Assembly (NCBI GenBank): GCA_017550285.1 | Contig: JAFZPP010000001.1 | Location: forward strand, 1-64,000 | Source of the DNA: Oscillospiraceae bacterium | GTDB lineage: Bacteria > Bacillota > Clostridia > Oscillospirales > Ruminococcaceae | Direction: 5' to 3' | DNA length: 64,000 nt | In this document: positions 17,138 to 24,861 of the stretch, piece by piece | Layout: every line of letters begins with the position of its first letter | How positions within the stretch are numbered: position 1 is the first letter of the stretch | Position numbers and translations under genes: made by a program | The notes under the pieces: generated by a model | What the model was told of the DNA's origin: nothing | The model's input: the letters and a program-made list of their open reading frames with translations, nothing else | Databases searched by the model: none

Positions 17138-17704
17138 ATGAACACTGTGGACGATAAAGAGCTGATCAAGCTGTACTTTGACCGAAATGAACTTGCAGTC
17201 ACCGAAACACAGCGCAAATTCGGCGGATATCTCTATACGATTGCGCATAACATTCTCGGCAGCGTGCAGGACGCAGAGGAATGCGTCAATGATGTGCTGA
17301 TGCGTCTGTGGGATCACATCCCGCCGGCCAACCCGGAGAATGTCTACGCGTATTTCGCATCGGTCACGCGATCCGTTGCGCGCAAACGCTATCAGAAAAA
17401 TCACGCGCTCAAGAGAGGTGGCAATGAAACAGAACTCGTCCTGGACGAGCTCAGAGACTGCTGCACAGATCCTGACACTGTGGAACAGCAGATCGACGAC
17501 CGCTCGCTCCGCGACGCGATCACCGAATTTCTTGAAACGCTGAAACCTGAACAGCAGACGATCTTCGTCCAGCGTTACTGGTACGTCTGCCCGATTGAAG
17601 ATATTGCAGCCGACCTCGGCATCTCGAAATCGAAGGTCTCGGTCACGCTGATGCGTACACGCCAGAAGCTCCGGAAACATCTCGAACAGGAGGGATTCTT
17701 ATGA
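17138..17704 (+). CDS. ECF-type RNA polymerase sigma factor
   Basis: A 188-residue sigma-70 family protein with region 2 (GGYLYTIAHNILGSVQDAEE, ...NDVLMRLWDHIPP) and region 4 (LKPEQQTIFVQRYWYVCPIE plus the helix-turn-helix IAADLGISKSKVSVTLMRTR), with no region 1 or 3. The start is the ATG at 17138 or the GTG at 17147; AAAGGATG precedes both. The stop overlaps the next start codon (ATGA), coupling it to the large membrane protein. By family rule such a partner may act as anti-sigma factor, although no zinc-binding anti-sigma domain is present. Confidence 0.9.
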   Translation: MNTVDDKELIKLYFDRNELAVTETQRKFGGYLYTIAHNILGSVQDAEECVNDVLMRLWDHIPPANPENVYAYFASVTRSVARKRYQKNHALKRGGNETELVLDELRDCCTDPDTVEQQIDDRSLRDAITEFLETLKPEQQTIFVQRYWYVCPIEDIAADLGISKSKVSVTLMRTRQKLRKHLEQEGFL

Positions 17705-20700
17705 AGCCGACCGATCTTTTCAACGCGATTGAAAATATCCCGGATAAATATATCGCTGCCGCAAAACCGTCGTCTGTCAAACGGCACGGAGAGTCCCGCT
17801 CTGTTGTACAAAAGAGCGTCCGTGACGCAGAGGCGGTCCGCAGTAAGCAAAGCAGCCTTTCTGACGCACGGGATACGCACAGCAGAAAGGACAATATCCG
17901 TATGAATACCAAACAATCGGTTTTGCAGCGTATTGCAACTGCATTTGCAGCAACGGCGGCCTGTGCCGTTTTTGCAGGCGGCGGCCTGATCATTGTACAG
18001 CAGGTCAGACAGAATCAGCAGGCCAGACAGAATCAGCAGGATTCCGATAACTACTGCGTTGAGACTGCACGGAACTTCCTCGGCGGCAGCGGCGACATCC
18101 GCACGACCGATGATATGTTCCTGATGTATGACGATCAGAAGTTCTATTTCCAGTATGCAGAGTATGCGGCGATGCGCTCCGGCAGCGAGATCGACACACT
18201 GCAGATGCGGGAGTATCTCGGCGATATCCTCTATGACGGCGAGCAGTTCTTCCGCAAAGAGGGCGCAGAGGGCACAGAGCTTTACCGCATTGATATGCAG
18301 GGAAAGCATATCGACGAAAAGCCGTTCTATACGATTGACACGGACGCGGTCTCCGCACAGCTCGGCAGCGCGGTCTCCGCACCGATGTATCATACTGTCA
18401 GAAAGCTGGCAGACGGTTACTATTATATCAGCTACTCGGTCGTGCTCAACAATGATGAGACCGCGTACTTGAATTCCAAGGATTACAACATCATCTACCA
18501 GCCCGCAACCGGACAGCAGGACGAGGTTCCGAACGGCACTGTGACAAACGCACAGATGAACGAAAACAACATCATTTTCAATATGCCGACGCCGCGGATG
18601 GTCACGGACGGCAAGGATATCATCTTTGCGGAGTTCGACGGCTCCATGTACCGCGTCACGCTCGACCCTGTAAAGATCGAGCGGTATGAACCGGTGCCGA
18701 AGGCCGGCAGCTATACGCATGACTGGATGATCGCTGACGGCAGCCTGTACTTTATGACCGGAACCGGCGATTCTGAAGGCATTGACGAGGACGATGCGCC
18801 GTACAGCTACGGCAAGATCGACCTTGCTTCGCACACCTACACCGAGATCCTGCACGAAGCAGATTTTAACCGGTTCTATCCCTGTGACGGCAAGATCTTC
18901 GCACTGACCGATGACAATACGAAACTCGTCTGCGCAGATCCCGACTGGAAGAATGTTGAAACTGTCTGCGATTTCCGCAGTGGTATGACAGATGCATTCA
19001 CAAAGGCGCTGAACGAAACCTGCGGCGGCGATCTGACCAACGCGTATATCACCGCGGCTGACGAAAACTATATTCTGGTCTGCTTTGTGTTCGGCGATCC
19101 CGGCAAGACCTGCGCCGTCATTGACCGCAAGAACGGTTCCGTCCGCTTCTTCCGCTCGCCGGAAACCGGTGACGATACCACCGAGATCACCGTGGAGCAG
19201 AATCTCCTCGGCGGCACAGGCACGCTGCACACCGCAGGCAATAACTGGCTGATCTATGACGACAGCTATGTGTACCTGCCGTATTACACTGCACGCGGTT
19301 TGCGAAACCCCGGAGAGCAGATCTCCTATCTTGACCCGAACTGGGAATCGGCATATCCCGGCATGGAAAATCTCAATCTGATCAGCGACGGCAGGAGCAT
19401 TTACAGAGTGGATACCTTCTGCGTGTATACCCTTGACGTCCTCCGCTGGCCGGAAGCCGTCCCGTTCTTCACCGTTCCCGAAAAGGAGATCGCGGCTTTC
19501 AAACAGGAACACGGCAATGCCTATGTGCAGAACATCTCGATCGACAGACTGACGGATCAGTATTATCATATCTTCGTGACACTGGAAGACAATCCTGTCT
19601 CGGAGGCAGCAGATGCGTTCCGGACTTACGGTTATCTCTACAACGCGGATACAACAGAATGCAAAGAGATTCCGGACCTCGGCAATGGGATTACATGGTT
19701 CCGCTCCTACCCGTACAGCGACGGTTTCTGCTGCGCACCGAACGGCACGGATTCACTTTACCGCTTTGATCTTGATTCGTATACGTTTGAACAGCTGCCG
19801 GCACCCGATCCCTATATCGTCTGGAATGAGTGCATCCTCGTACAGAACGATACGATCTACTACCTGACACCCGGCGAAAACGGCGGCTTCTCCGAACCGT
19901 ATTACTGCAAATATGACCTGAAAACAAAGAAATCCGAAATCATCAGCAAAACGCCCGACTTCAAGCATTTCGTCCCGTTTGACGGCATGATCTATGCTTC
20001 CGACCTTGCGGGTACGCAGATCGTGTGTTACGACGCTGAGCTGAAAAACAAGACCGTCCTCGCGGATTTTGAACGCGATGTTCCGGCAGCACTGAATGAA
20101 TCCGCACAGAATGCCGTCAGACAAAGCGACGGACCGATCGTCCCGATTGCTAGAGTTGACTGCGCGGATGAAAACTATGTCTGCGCACATCTCGCCGACG
20201 GCACGGACTTCCTGCTGAACTGTCAGACCGGTAAACTCACGTTCTATCCGTATACGGATTCCGTTCAGAACGATCCGCAGACTGCACAGAATACCGACGC
20301 AGAACAGAATCCGGGCGCAGAACCCGCAAACAGCGCTGATGAAAACGTGCTCGGCGGCTGGGGCAGACTGCATCCCGTGGACTGGGATGTCCGCGGCTCC
20401 GTTGCACTTCTCCGCGATGACATCAACTACTACTTCTTCAACAGTGACGGCAAATGGTACAGCTGCCCGCTCGCAGGCGGACAGAAAACACAGCTTCCCG
20501 CACGCATCGGCGGCGCACAGGCACCGCAGAATCCGTTCCTCTCTGACGGTGAACGTGTCTACACGAAGGACATGATCGTTGTCTCCGAGGGCACTGCCGT
20601 CAATTCGTTTGATACGGCAGCGATCCGGGCGTACCTCGATGAACTGAACGATGATGCGACCGACAACGGCTATTACTACGGCTGCGACAATATCTGGCAT

Positions 20701-21333
20701 ATCCGTAACCGGTATTTCCTTCACATCATCGGTGAAAAGCCGGGAAGCAATGATATCAGCATCGAACTCTGGACGGACGACAACGGCAAGATCATTTCCC
20801 ACGAAACAGCACAGACCGGCACTTCCCGTTACTTCTGCAACGGATACCAGACAGAAATGTGCGCGATCCGTGACGGCATCCTTGATATCATCGACTGCCC
20901 CGGTGATGAGCCGGGCGACAAACCCGATCCGCTGGCTTACGGCAAAATCCTTGACCTGTACTATGATATGGACGGCTCGTACTTTCTGTCCGAGAACTGC
21001 GACCTCTATACCTTCGACAGTCAAGGTCAAAAGGCACTCATCACAAATGTGCCGTTCAATAATCCGCTTCTCATGACCGCGCCGGACGGCCGATTCTTCT
21101 ATGTCAACATGGAACGGCTCAACTTCTCTCTGCGCGAGTGGAACGAGAACGGAACGGATGAGGAGATCTATGCGCCGGAAAACAGCCGCAGCCAGGAGCT
21201 CTGGATCTGCGGATATGAGCAGACCGGTAACAACAGCTACAATATCGTTCTGAAGCACACCTACAATGAGGGCGAAACAGGATTCGTCTTTGTGGATCCA
21301 ACAACCGGCCAGATCGTGAAAGAGATCAAATGA
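17701..21333 (+). CDS. Large membrane-anchored sensor-like protein, probable partner of the ECF sigma
   Basis: A 1210-residue protein not seen in standard families. The first 18 residues (MKPTDLFNAIENIPDKYI) match the start of the partner protein at 59.0 kb. A charged stretch leads to one membrane segment (about residues 76-100), so residues 1-75 face the cytoplasm and about 1100 residues lie outside. The outside part has three repeats that each open with N(F/L/V)LGG.G and a run of aromatic strands (residues about 124, 500 and 882), each roughly 370 residues and rich in DG turns, probably propeller-like. No catalytic motif is seen. The likely job is to sense an external signal and control the sigma factor. 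Confidence 0.7.
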   Translation: MKPTDLFNAIENIPDKYIAAAKPSSVKRHGESRSVVQKSVRDAEAVRSKQSSLSDARDTHSRKDNIRMNTKQSVLQRIATAFAATAACAVFAGGGLIIVQQVRQNQQARQNQQDSDNYCVETARNFLGGSGDIRTTDDMFLMYDDQKFYFQYAEYAAMRSGSEIDTLQMREYLGDILYDGEQFFRKEGAEGTELYRIDMQGKHIDEKPFYTIDTDAVSAQLGSAVSAPMYHTVRKLADGYYYISYSVVLNNDETAYLNSKDYNIIYQPATGQQDEVPNGTVTNAQMNENNIIFNMPTPRMVTDGKDIIFAEFDGSMYRVTLDPVKIERYEPVPKAGSYTHDWMIADGSLYFMTGTGDSEGIDEDDAPYSYGKIDLASHTYTEILHEADFNRFYPCDGKIFALTDDNTKLVCADPDWKNVETVCDFRSGMTDAFTKALNETCGGDLTNAYITAADENYILVCFVFGDPGKTCAVIDRKNGSVRFFRSPETGDDTTEITVEQNLLGGTGTLHTAGNNWLIYDDSYVYLPYYTARGLRNPGEQISYLDPNWESAYPGMENLNLISDGRSIYRVDTFCVYTLDVLRWPEAVPFFTVPEKEIAAFKQEHGNAYVQNISIDRLTDQYYHIFVTLEDNPVSEAADAFRTYGYLYNADTTECKEIPDLGNGITWFRSYPYSDGFCCAPNGTDSLYRFDLDSYTFEQLPAPDPYIVWNECILVQNDTIYYLTPGENGGFSEPYYCKYDLKTKKSEIISKTPDFKHFVPFDGMIYASDLAGTQIVCYDAELKNKTVLADFERDVPAALNESAQNAVRQSDGPIVPIARVDCADENYVCAHLADGTDFLLNCQTGKLTFYPYTDSVQNDPQTAQNTDAEQNPGAEPANSADENVLGGWGRLHPVDWDVRGSVALLRDDINYYFFNSDGKWYSCPLAGGQKTQLPARIGGAQAPQNPFLSDGERVYTKDMIVVSEGTAVNSFDTAAIRAYLDELNDDATDNGYYYGCDNIWHIRNRYFLHIIGEKPGSNDISIELWTDDNGKIISHETAQTGTSRYFCNGYQTEMCAIRDGILDIIDCPGDEPGDKPDPLAYGKILDLYYDMDGSYFLSENCDLYTFDSQGQKALITNVPFNNPLLMTAPDGRFFYVNMERLNFSLREWNENGTDEEIYAPENSRSQELWICGYEQTGNNSYNIVLKHTYNEGETGFVFVDPTTGQIVKEIK

Positions 21334-21384
21334 TCTGAGCGATCCGAACGCCGCGATATGGATCGAGAAGATGACAACAGATGA

Positions 21385-21417
21385 GGAACGCTCCCGCTTT
21401 TTCAGCGGGAGCGTTCC
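21385..21417 (+). terminator. Terminator of the sigma/sensor operon
   Basis: GGAACGCTCCCGCT pairs perfectly with AGCGGGAGCGTTCC around a short T-rich loop. The tail is not a long T run. Confidence 0.7.
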
Positions 21418-21516
21418 GATGTGTTCTGATTGGATTTTTCTGCTTTCTGTGCTACAATTCAAATGAAGAAATAGAATAATTTTTTGCCCATTACGAATTC
21501 AGGAGCGAATCATACT

Positions 21517-21755
21517 ATGATAAAGATGATACTAACCGATTTAGATCACACACTGCTTCGTGAGAACGGCAGTATTTCTAACACTTAGTATTCTCTCAAA
21601 ATGCAGAGAACGTGGCATATTGTTTGCAATTACGACAGCAAGATACTGGATTGGTGGAGAACGATATATTGAACAGTAAAACCTGACTATGAAATAACAA
21701 CAGACGGTACACTTATTCAAAAGACGAGTGCTTTTAGGGTATTGAGATCAATACA
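21517..21755 (+). pseudogene. HAD-superfamily hydrolase (Cof-type) remnant
   Basis: AGGAG and ATG introduce MIKMILTDLDHTLLRENGSI, the motif I of a Cof-type HAD phosphatase (DxDxT/V). The frame then stops, and similarity continues in a second frame (SILSKCRERGILFAITTARY, ...GGERYIEQ) and a third (PDYEITTDGTLIQK). At least two frameshifts and loss of about three quarters of the gene make it a clear pseudogene. Confidence 0.8.
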
Positions 21756-21830
21756 AAGCGAAAGTATCCCGCATGCAGCGAGAAACAGCGCCGTTGCGAT
21801 TGCAGTCCAGAACAGAATGCTTTTTGTCAT
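21717..21830 (-). CDS. 37-residue membrane peptide
   Basis: An ATG with AAGGAGG upstream opens a 37-codon frame (MTKSILFWTAIATALFLAAC then GILSLCIDLNTL...). It is one hydrophobic helix with a Cys near residue 20 and could be a small membrane protein or a lipoprotein-like leader. It overlaps the end of the HAD remnant on the other strand. The ribosome binding site is strong; function unknown. Confidence 0.45.
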   Translation of the reverse strand: MTKSILFWTAIATALFLAACGILSLCIDLNTLKALVF

Positions 21831-21977
21831 AATATGCTGCCTCCTTATTGCAGATTGAGAACAAGAGCCGGATGAACGCAGTTTCTGCGGCCATTATATC
21901 ATACCCACATACAAAAATCAAGCCAGATCATGAGAGAAACAGAATGCTCGTTTTTCAGTCCGGACGCAGCAATTTAC

Positions 21978-22006
21978 TTGCATTATATGTAGAAATGTGA
22001 TATAAT
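21978..22006 (+). promoter_or_regulatory. Promoter of the GH25 gene
   Basis: TTGCAT, 17 bases, TATAAT, 58 bases before the start codon. The stretch 21831-21977 holds nothing else recognisable. Confidence 0.7.
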
Positions 22007-22063
22007 AAGTCATGAAAACAGCAATATCGTCCTGTTTTACCCAATTCTCATGGAAGTGAACGC

Positions 22064-23395
22064 ATGAAAATCAAAATTTTATTTGCTAATATATTCGCAG
22101 CCTTCTTCGCCGCCTTTCTGCTGACAGAAAGTGCAGATAAGCCGGCTGAACGCAGCGATACAGAAATCCTGCTTGAAGCAGTCACCACGGCTGCTTCCGC
22201 GGCTTCTGCGACAACCTCACGAACCACCGCAGCAACAACTGTCGTCACGACAACCACCGTCACGACAACGAAAAAAATAGATCCGCCTGCCAATCTCGTG
22301 ATGAATTGCATGGATTCCGTCGAAGCGGGTGCGAATATTACACTCGAAGACTTCATTACCGACCGGAATGTTGAACTGAAAGACGGGTCCGCCCTGCTCG
22401 ACACCTCTGAGCTCGGTGATTTTGAGACGGAAGTCCCGTATATTTACGAGGGAACAGAATTCCGTCAGACGCTCAGCTATCATGTCGCCGATACTACGGA
22501 ACCGCTTATCATCAATCCCGGCTGGAATTCCAGCCACAAGGTCGAAACGGATTTTGATCTCAATGATTATATCGGATTTGCTGACAATTTCGACGATCAT
22601 CCGGTGCTCACCTGTGAGGGCGAGGTCGATCCGGATACCGTCGGCGCATACCCGCTGGTCGCAACAGTCACCGACAGCTCCGGCAATTCCGTTTCGTGGG
22701 ATATAACGATCAACGTGGTCGAGGAAGTACCGAAGTCCGTTGACACGATCCCGCGTGTGGATTACAGCGATTTTATTAGCCGTTACAATAGTGATGATGT
22801 GCAGTTCGGCATAGATGTATCCGCATGGCAGGCTGACGTTGACTACAATGCCGTGCGCGATGCCGGATGCAGCTTCGTGATCATTCGTGCAGGGTATTAT
22901 TACAGCCAGATCACGCCGGACAGCTACTTCCGCCAGAACCTCAGAAATGCAAAGGCTGCCGGTCTGGATGCGGGCATATACTTCTACACAACCGACCGCA
23001 CCGAGGATGGTGTACGGGAACATGTGCGCTGGCTCACTGAACAGCTGGAAGGTCAGAAGCTCGACCTGCCGATCGCCTTTGACTGGGAGGAATTCGCCCA
23101 CTTCCAGAAGTACGGCATCAGCATCCGTCATCTGAACGATGTCTATGCCGCATTTGCGGATGAAGTGATCAAACAAGGCTACCAGCCGATGCTCTACAGC
23201 AGCAAGATTTTTCTGGAAACAATCTGGAGCGAAAGAATGAAGCAAACTGCACCGGTATGGCTGGCGCACTATGTCAATGAAACAAACTACGAGGGTGAAT
23301 ACGCGATCTGGCAGGCAAGCGCATACGGCCGTATTCCCGGCATCAACGGTGATGTGGATATGGATATCCGCTATCTGAATCAAAAGATCGAATAA
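22064..23395 (+). CDS. Exported GH25 lysozyme-like muramidase with Ig-like domain
   Basis: A 443-residue exported protein: N-terminal hydrophobic segment (residues 1-22), a Thr-rich linker (about 45-70, TTTTVTTTK), an Ig-like/DUF5011-type domain (about 75-225) and a C-terminal GH25 domain. The GH25 core shows FGIDVSAWQADVDYNAV (catalytic Asp), FVIIRAGYY, AGIYFYTTD, DLPIAFDWEEF and VDMDIRYL, all standard positions. GH25 enzymes cleave beta-1,4 bonds in peptidoglycan, so it likely acts on a cell wall, its own or a competitor's. The start ATG follows GGAAGTG. It is a single-gene unit. Confidence 0.9.
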   Translation: MKIKILFANIFAAFFAAFLLTESADKPAERSDTEILLEAVTTAASAASATTSRTTAATTVVTTTTVTTTKKIDPPANLVMNCMDSVEAGANITLEDFITDRNVELKDGSALLDTSELGDFETEVPYIYEGTEFRQTLSYHVADTTEPLIINPGWNSSHKVETDFDLNDYIGFADNFDDHPVLTCEGEVDPDTVGAYPLVATVTDSSGNSVSWDITINVVEEVPKSVDTIPRVDYSDFISRYNSDDVQFGIDVSAWQADVDYNAVRDAGCSFVIIRAGYYYSQITPDSYFRQNLRNAKAAGLDAGIYFYTTDRTEDGVREHVRWLTEQLEGQKLDLPIAFDWEEFAHFQKYGISIRHLNDVYAAFADEVIKQGYQPMLYSSKIFLETIWSERMKQTAPVWLAHYVNETNYEGEYAIWQASAYGRIPGINGDVDMDIRYLNQKIE

Positions 23396-23443
23396 GCCTG
23401 CATGCTTCTATCAAACAGCCTTGCAATAACGACGGCAGATTTC

Positions 23444-23472
23444 TTGACAAACGCTTCATCCTGTGCTATACT
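23444..23472 (+). promoter_or_regulatory. Promoter of the GntR-ABC operon
   Basis: TTGACA, 17 bases, TATACT. Confidence 0.8.
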
Positions 23473-23476
23473 ATAA

Positions 23477-23499
23477 CTGTACTATTACATATAATACAG
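23477..23499 (+). promoter_or_regulatory. Probable GntR (YtrA-type) operator
   Basis: CTGTA-CTATTACATATAA-TACAG, an imperfect dyad starting four bases after the -10 element. YtrA-type regulators bind such AT-rich dyads in front of their own operons, so autoregulation is likely. Confidence 0.55.
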
Positions 23500-23569
23500 C
23501 TATAAGATGATAATATAAAGGTACAGGAGCTGATTTTGAAGTTGAATTGCAACAGAAAGGAGATGTTCT

Positions 23570-23956
23570 ATGTTTGACATTGACCTGATGAGCCGCACAC
23601 CCATTTATGAGCAGCTTTACCGCAAAGTGACGCAGCTCATCCACAAGGGCATACTCAAGGAAAAGGACAAGCTGCCATCTGTACGCAGCCTCGCAGGAGA
23701 CCTCGGCGTGAATCCCAATACCGTCGCAAAAGCGTACACGCTGCTTGAACGGGACGGGATTATCTATTCCCTCGCCGGACGCGGCAGCTTCGTAGCAAAG
23801 TCGGATACCCCGCTTGCGCAGGAACATCTCCTCGGCGACTTCGATACTGCTGCAAGGCATGCACTTGACACCGGCATTGACAGCGCACAGCTATGCGACA
23901 GAATCATGGAAATCGAAAAACAGATACAACACGATAAGGGGGCTGCATCCACATGA
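23570..23956 (+). CDS. GntR-family (YtrA subfamily) repressor
   Basis: A 128-residue regulator with the GntR winged helix: PIYEQLYRKVTQLIHKGIL, LPSVRSLAGDLGVNPNTVAK and GIIYSLAGRGSFV. The effector part is short (about 50 residues), as in the YtrA subfamily, which controls adjacent ABC transporter genes. The ATG follows AAAGGAG. The gene overlaps the ATPase gene by four bases (ATGA). The ligand or stress signal is unknown; cell-wall antibiotics act on the Bacillus system. Confidence 0.9.
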   Translation: MFDIDLMSRTPIYEQLYRKVTQLIHKGILKEKDKLPSVRSLAGDLGVNPNTVAKAYTLLERDGIIYSLAGRGSFVAKSDTPLAQEHLLGDFDTAARHALDTGIDSAQLCDRIMEIEKQIQHDKGAAST

Positions 23957-24861
23957 TGACACTGAAAGATACAGTCAAGCGATTTGACGATTTTACGGCG
24001 CTGGACGGCGTCAATCTGGAGATTCCGAAGGGAACGGCATTCGGTCTGCTTGGCTCCAACGGCGCAGGAAAATCGACCATTCTCCGTTTGTTCAGCGGCA
24101 TCTATGCGCCGGAAAGCGGACAGGTGCTCATTAACGGGGAATCGGTTTACGACAATGTTTCCGCAAAACAGAAGGTCTTTTTCATCAATGACGAGACCAT
24201 TCAGTTTTCATCCTTCAATCTGACGGAGTTAAAAAATTTCTATAAGCAGTTCTACCCGAACTTCTCCGAGGAGCTCTTTGAACGTCTGGAAAATGCCATT
24301 CAGCTTCCGCGCAAAAAGAAGCTCTCTGCCTTCTCCAAAGGCATGAAGCGGCAAGCGATCGTCATCATCGGTATTGCCTGCTGCACACCGTATCTGCTCC
24401 TTGACGAGGCGTTTGACGGACTCGATCCGACCATGCGCATCATTGTCAAGCGCATGCTGGTAGATGCCATGTGCGAACGCGAACTGACCGTTGTCATTTC
24501 CTCCCATAATCTCAAAGAGATCAACGAAATGTGTGACACTGCGGCACTCCTGCATCAAGGCAAGATTATCTTCAACCGCCAGCTCGATTCCCTCAAGGGC
24601 ACCGTCCATAAAATTCAGGCTGCCTTTGCCGATACGCAGCGGGAATTCACTAAGGAGGATTTCAAAGAGATTCCGGAGATCCTGCATTTTTCCAGAACGC
24701 AAAGCATCTATCATATTATCGCAAAGGGCGAAGAAGCTGACATCCGTGCAGCACTGGAACCGTTCCATCCCATCGTTGCAGACATGATTCCGCTGACACT
24801 CGAAGAAATATTCATCTATGAACTGGAGGTGCTTGGATATGACAGTCAGGTTTTTGCATAA
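23953..24861 (+). CDS. ABC transporter ATP-binding protein (YtrB-like)
   Basis: A 302-residue ATPase with Walker A GSNGAGKST, a degenerate signature FSKGMKRQ in place of LSGGQ, Walker B LLLDEAFDGLDP and an H-loop (ISSH). About 70 residues follow the ATPase core. The altered signature and the gene order GntR-ATPase-permease match YtrB-type systems. Substrate unknown. It overlaps both neighbours, so the three genes form one translationally coupled operon. Confidence 0.9.
   Translation: MMTLKDTVKRFDDFTALDGVNLEIPKGTAFGLLGSNGAGKSTILRLFSGIYAPESGQVLINGESVYDNVSAKQKVFFINDETIQFSSFNLTELKNFYKQFYPNFSEELFERLENAIQLPRKKKLSAFSKGMKRQAIVIIGIACCTPYLLLDEAFDGLDPTMRIIVKRMLVDAMCERELTVVISSHNLKEINEMCDTAALLHQGKIIFNRQLDSLKGTVHKIQAAFADTQREFTKEDFKEIPEILHFSRTQSIYHIIAKGEEADIRAALEPFHPIVADMIPLTLEEIFIYELEVLGYDSQVFA

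Noticed and set aside
17575-21462. Long minus-strand frames opposite the large sensor gene
   Set aside because: They are antisense shadows: no ribosome binding sites, Arg/Val/Cys-rich composition, and the plus strand has a coupled, promoter-driven gene with clear domains.
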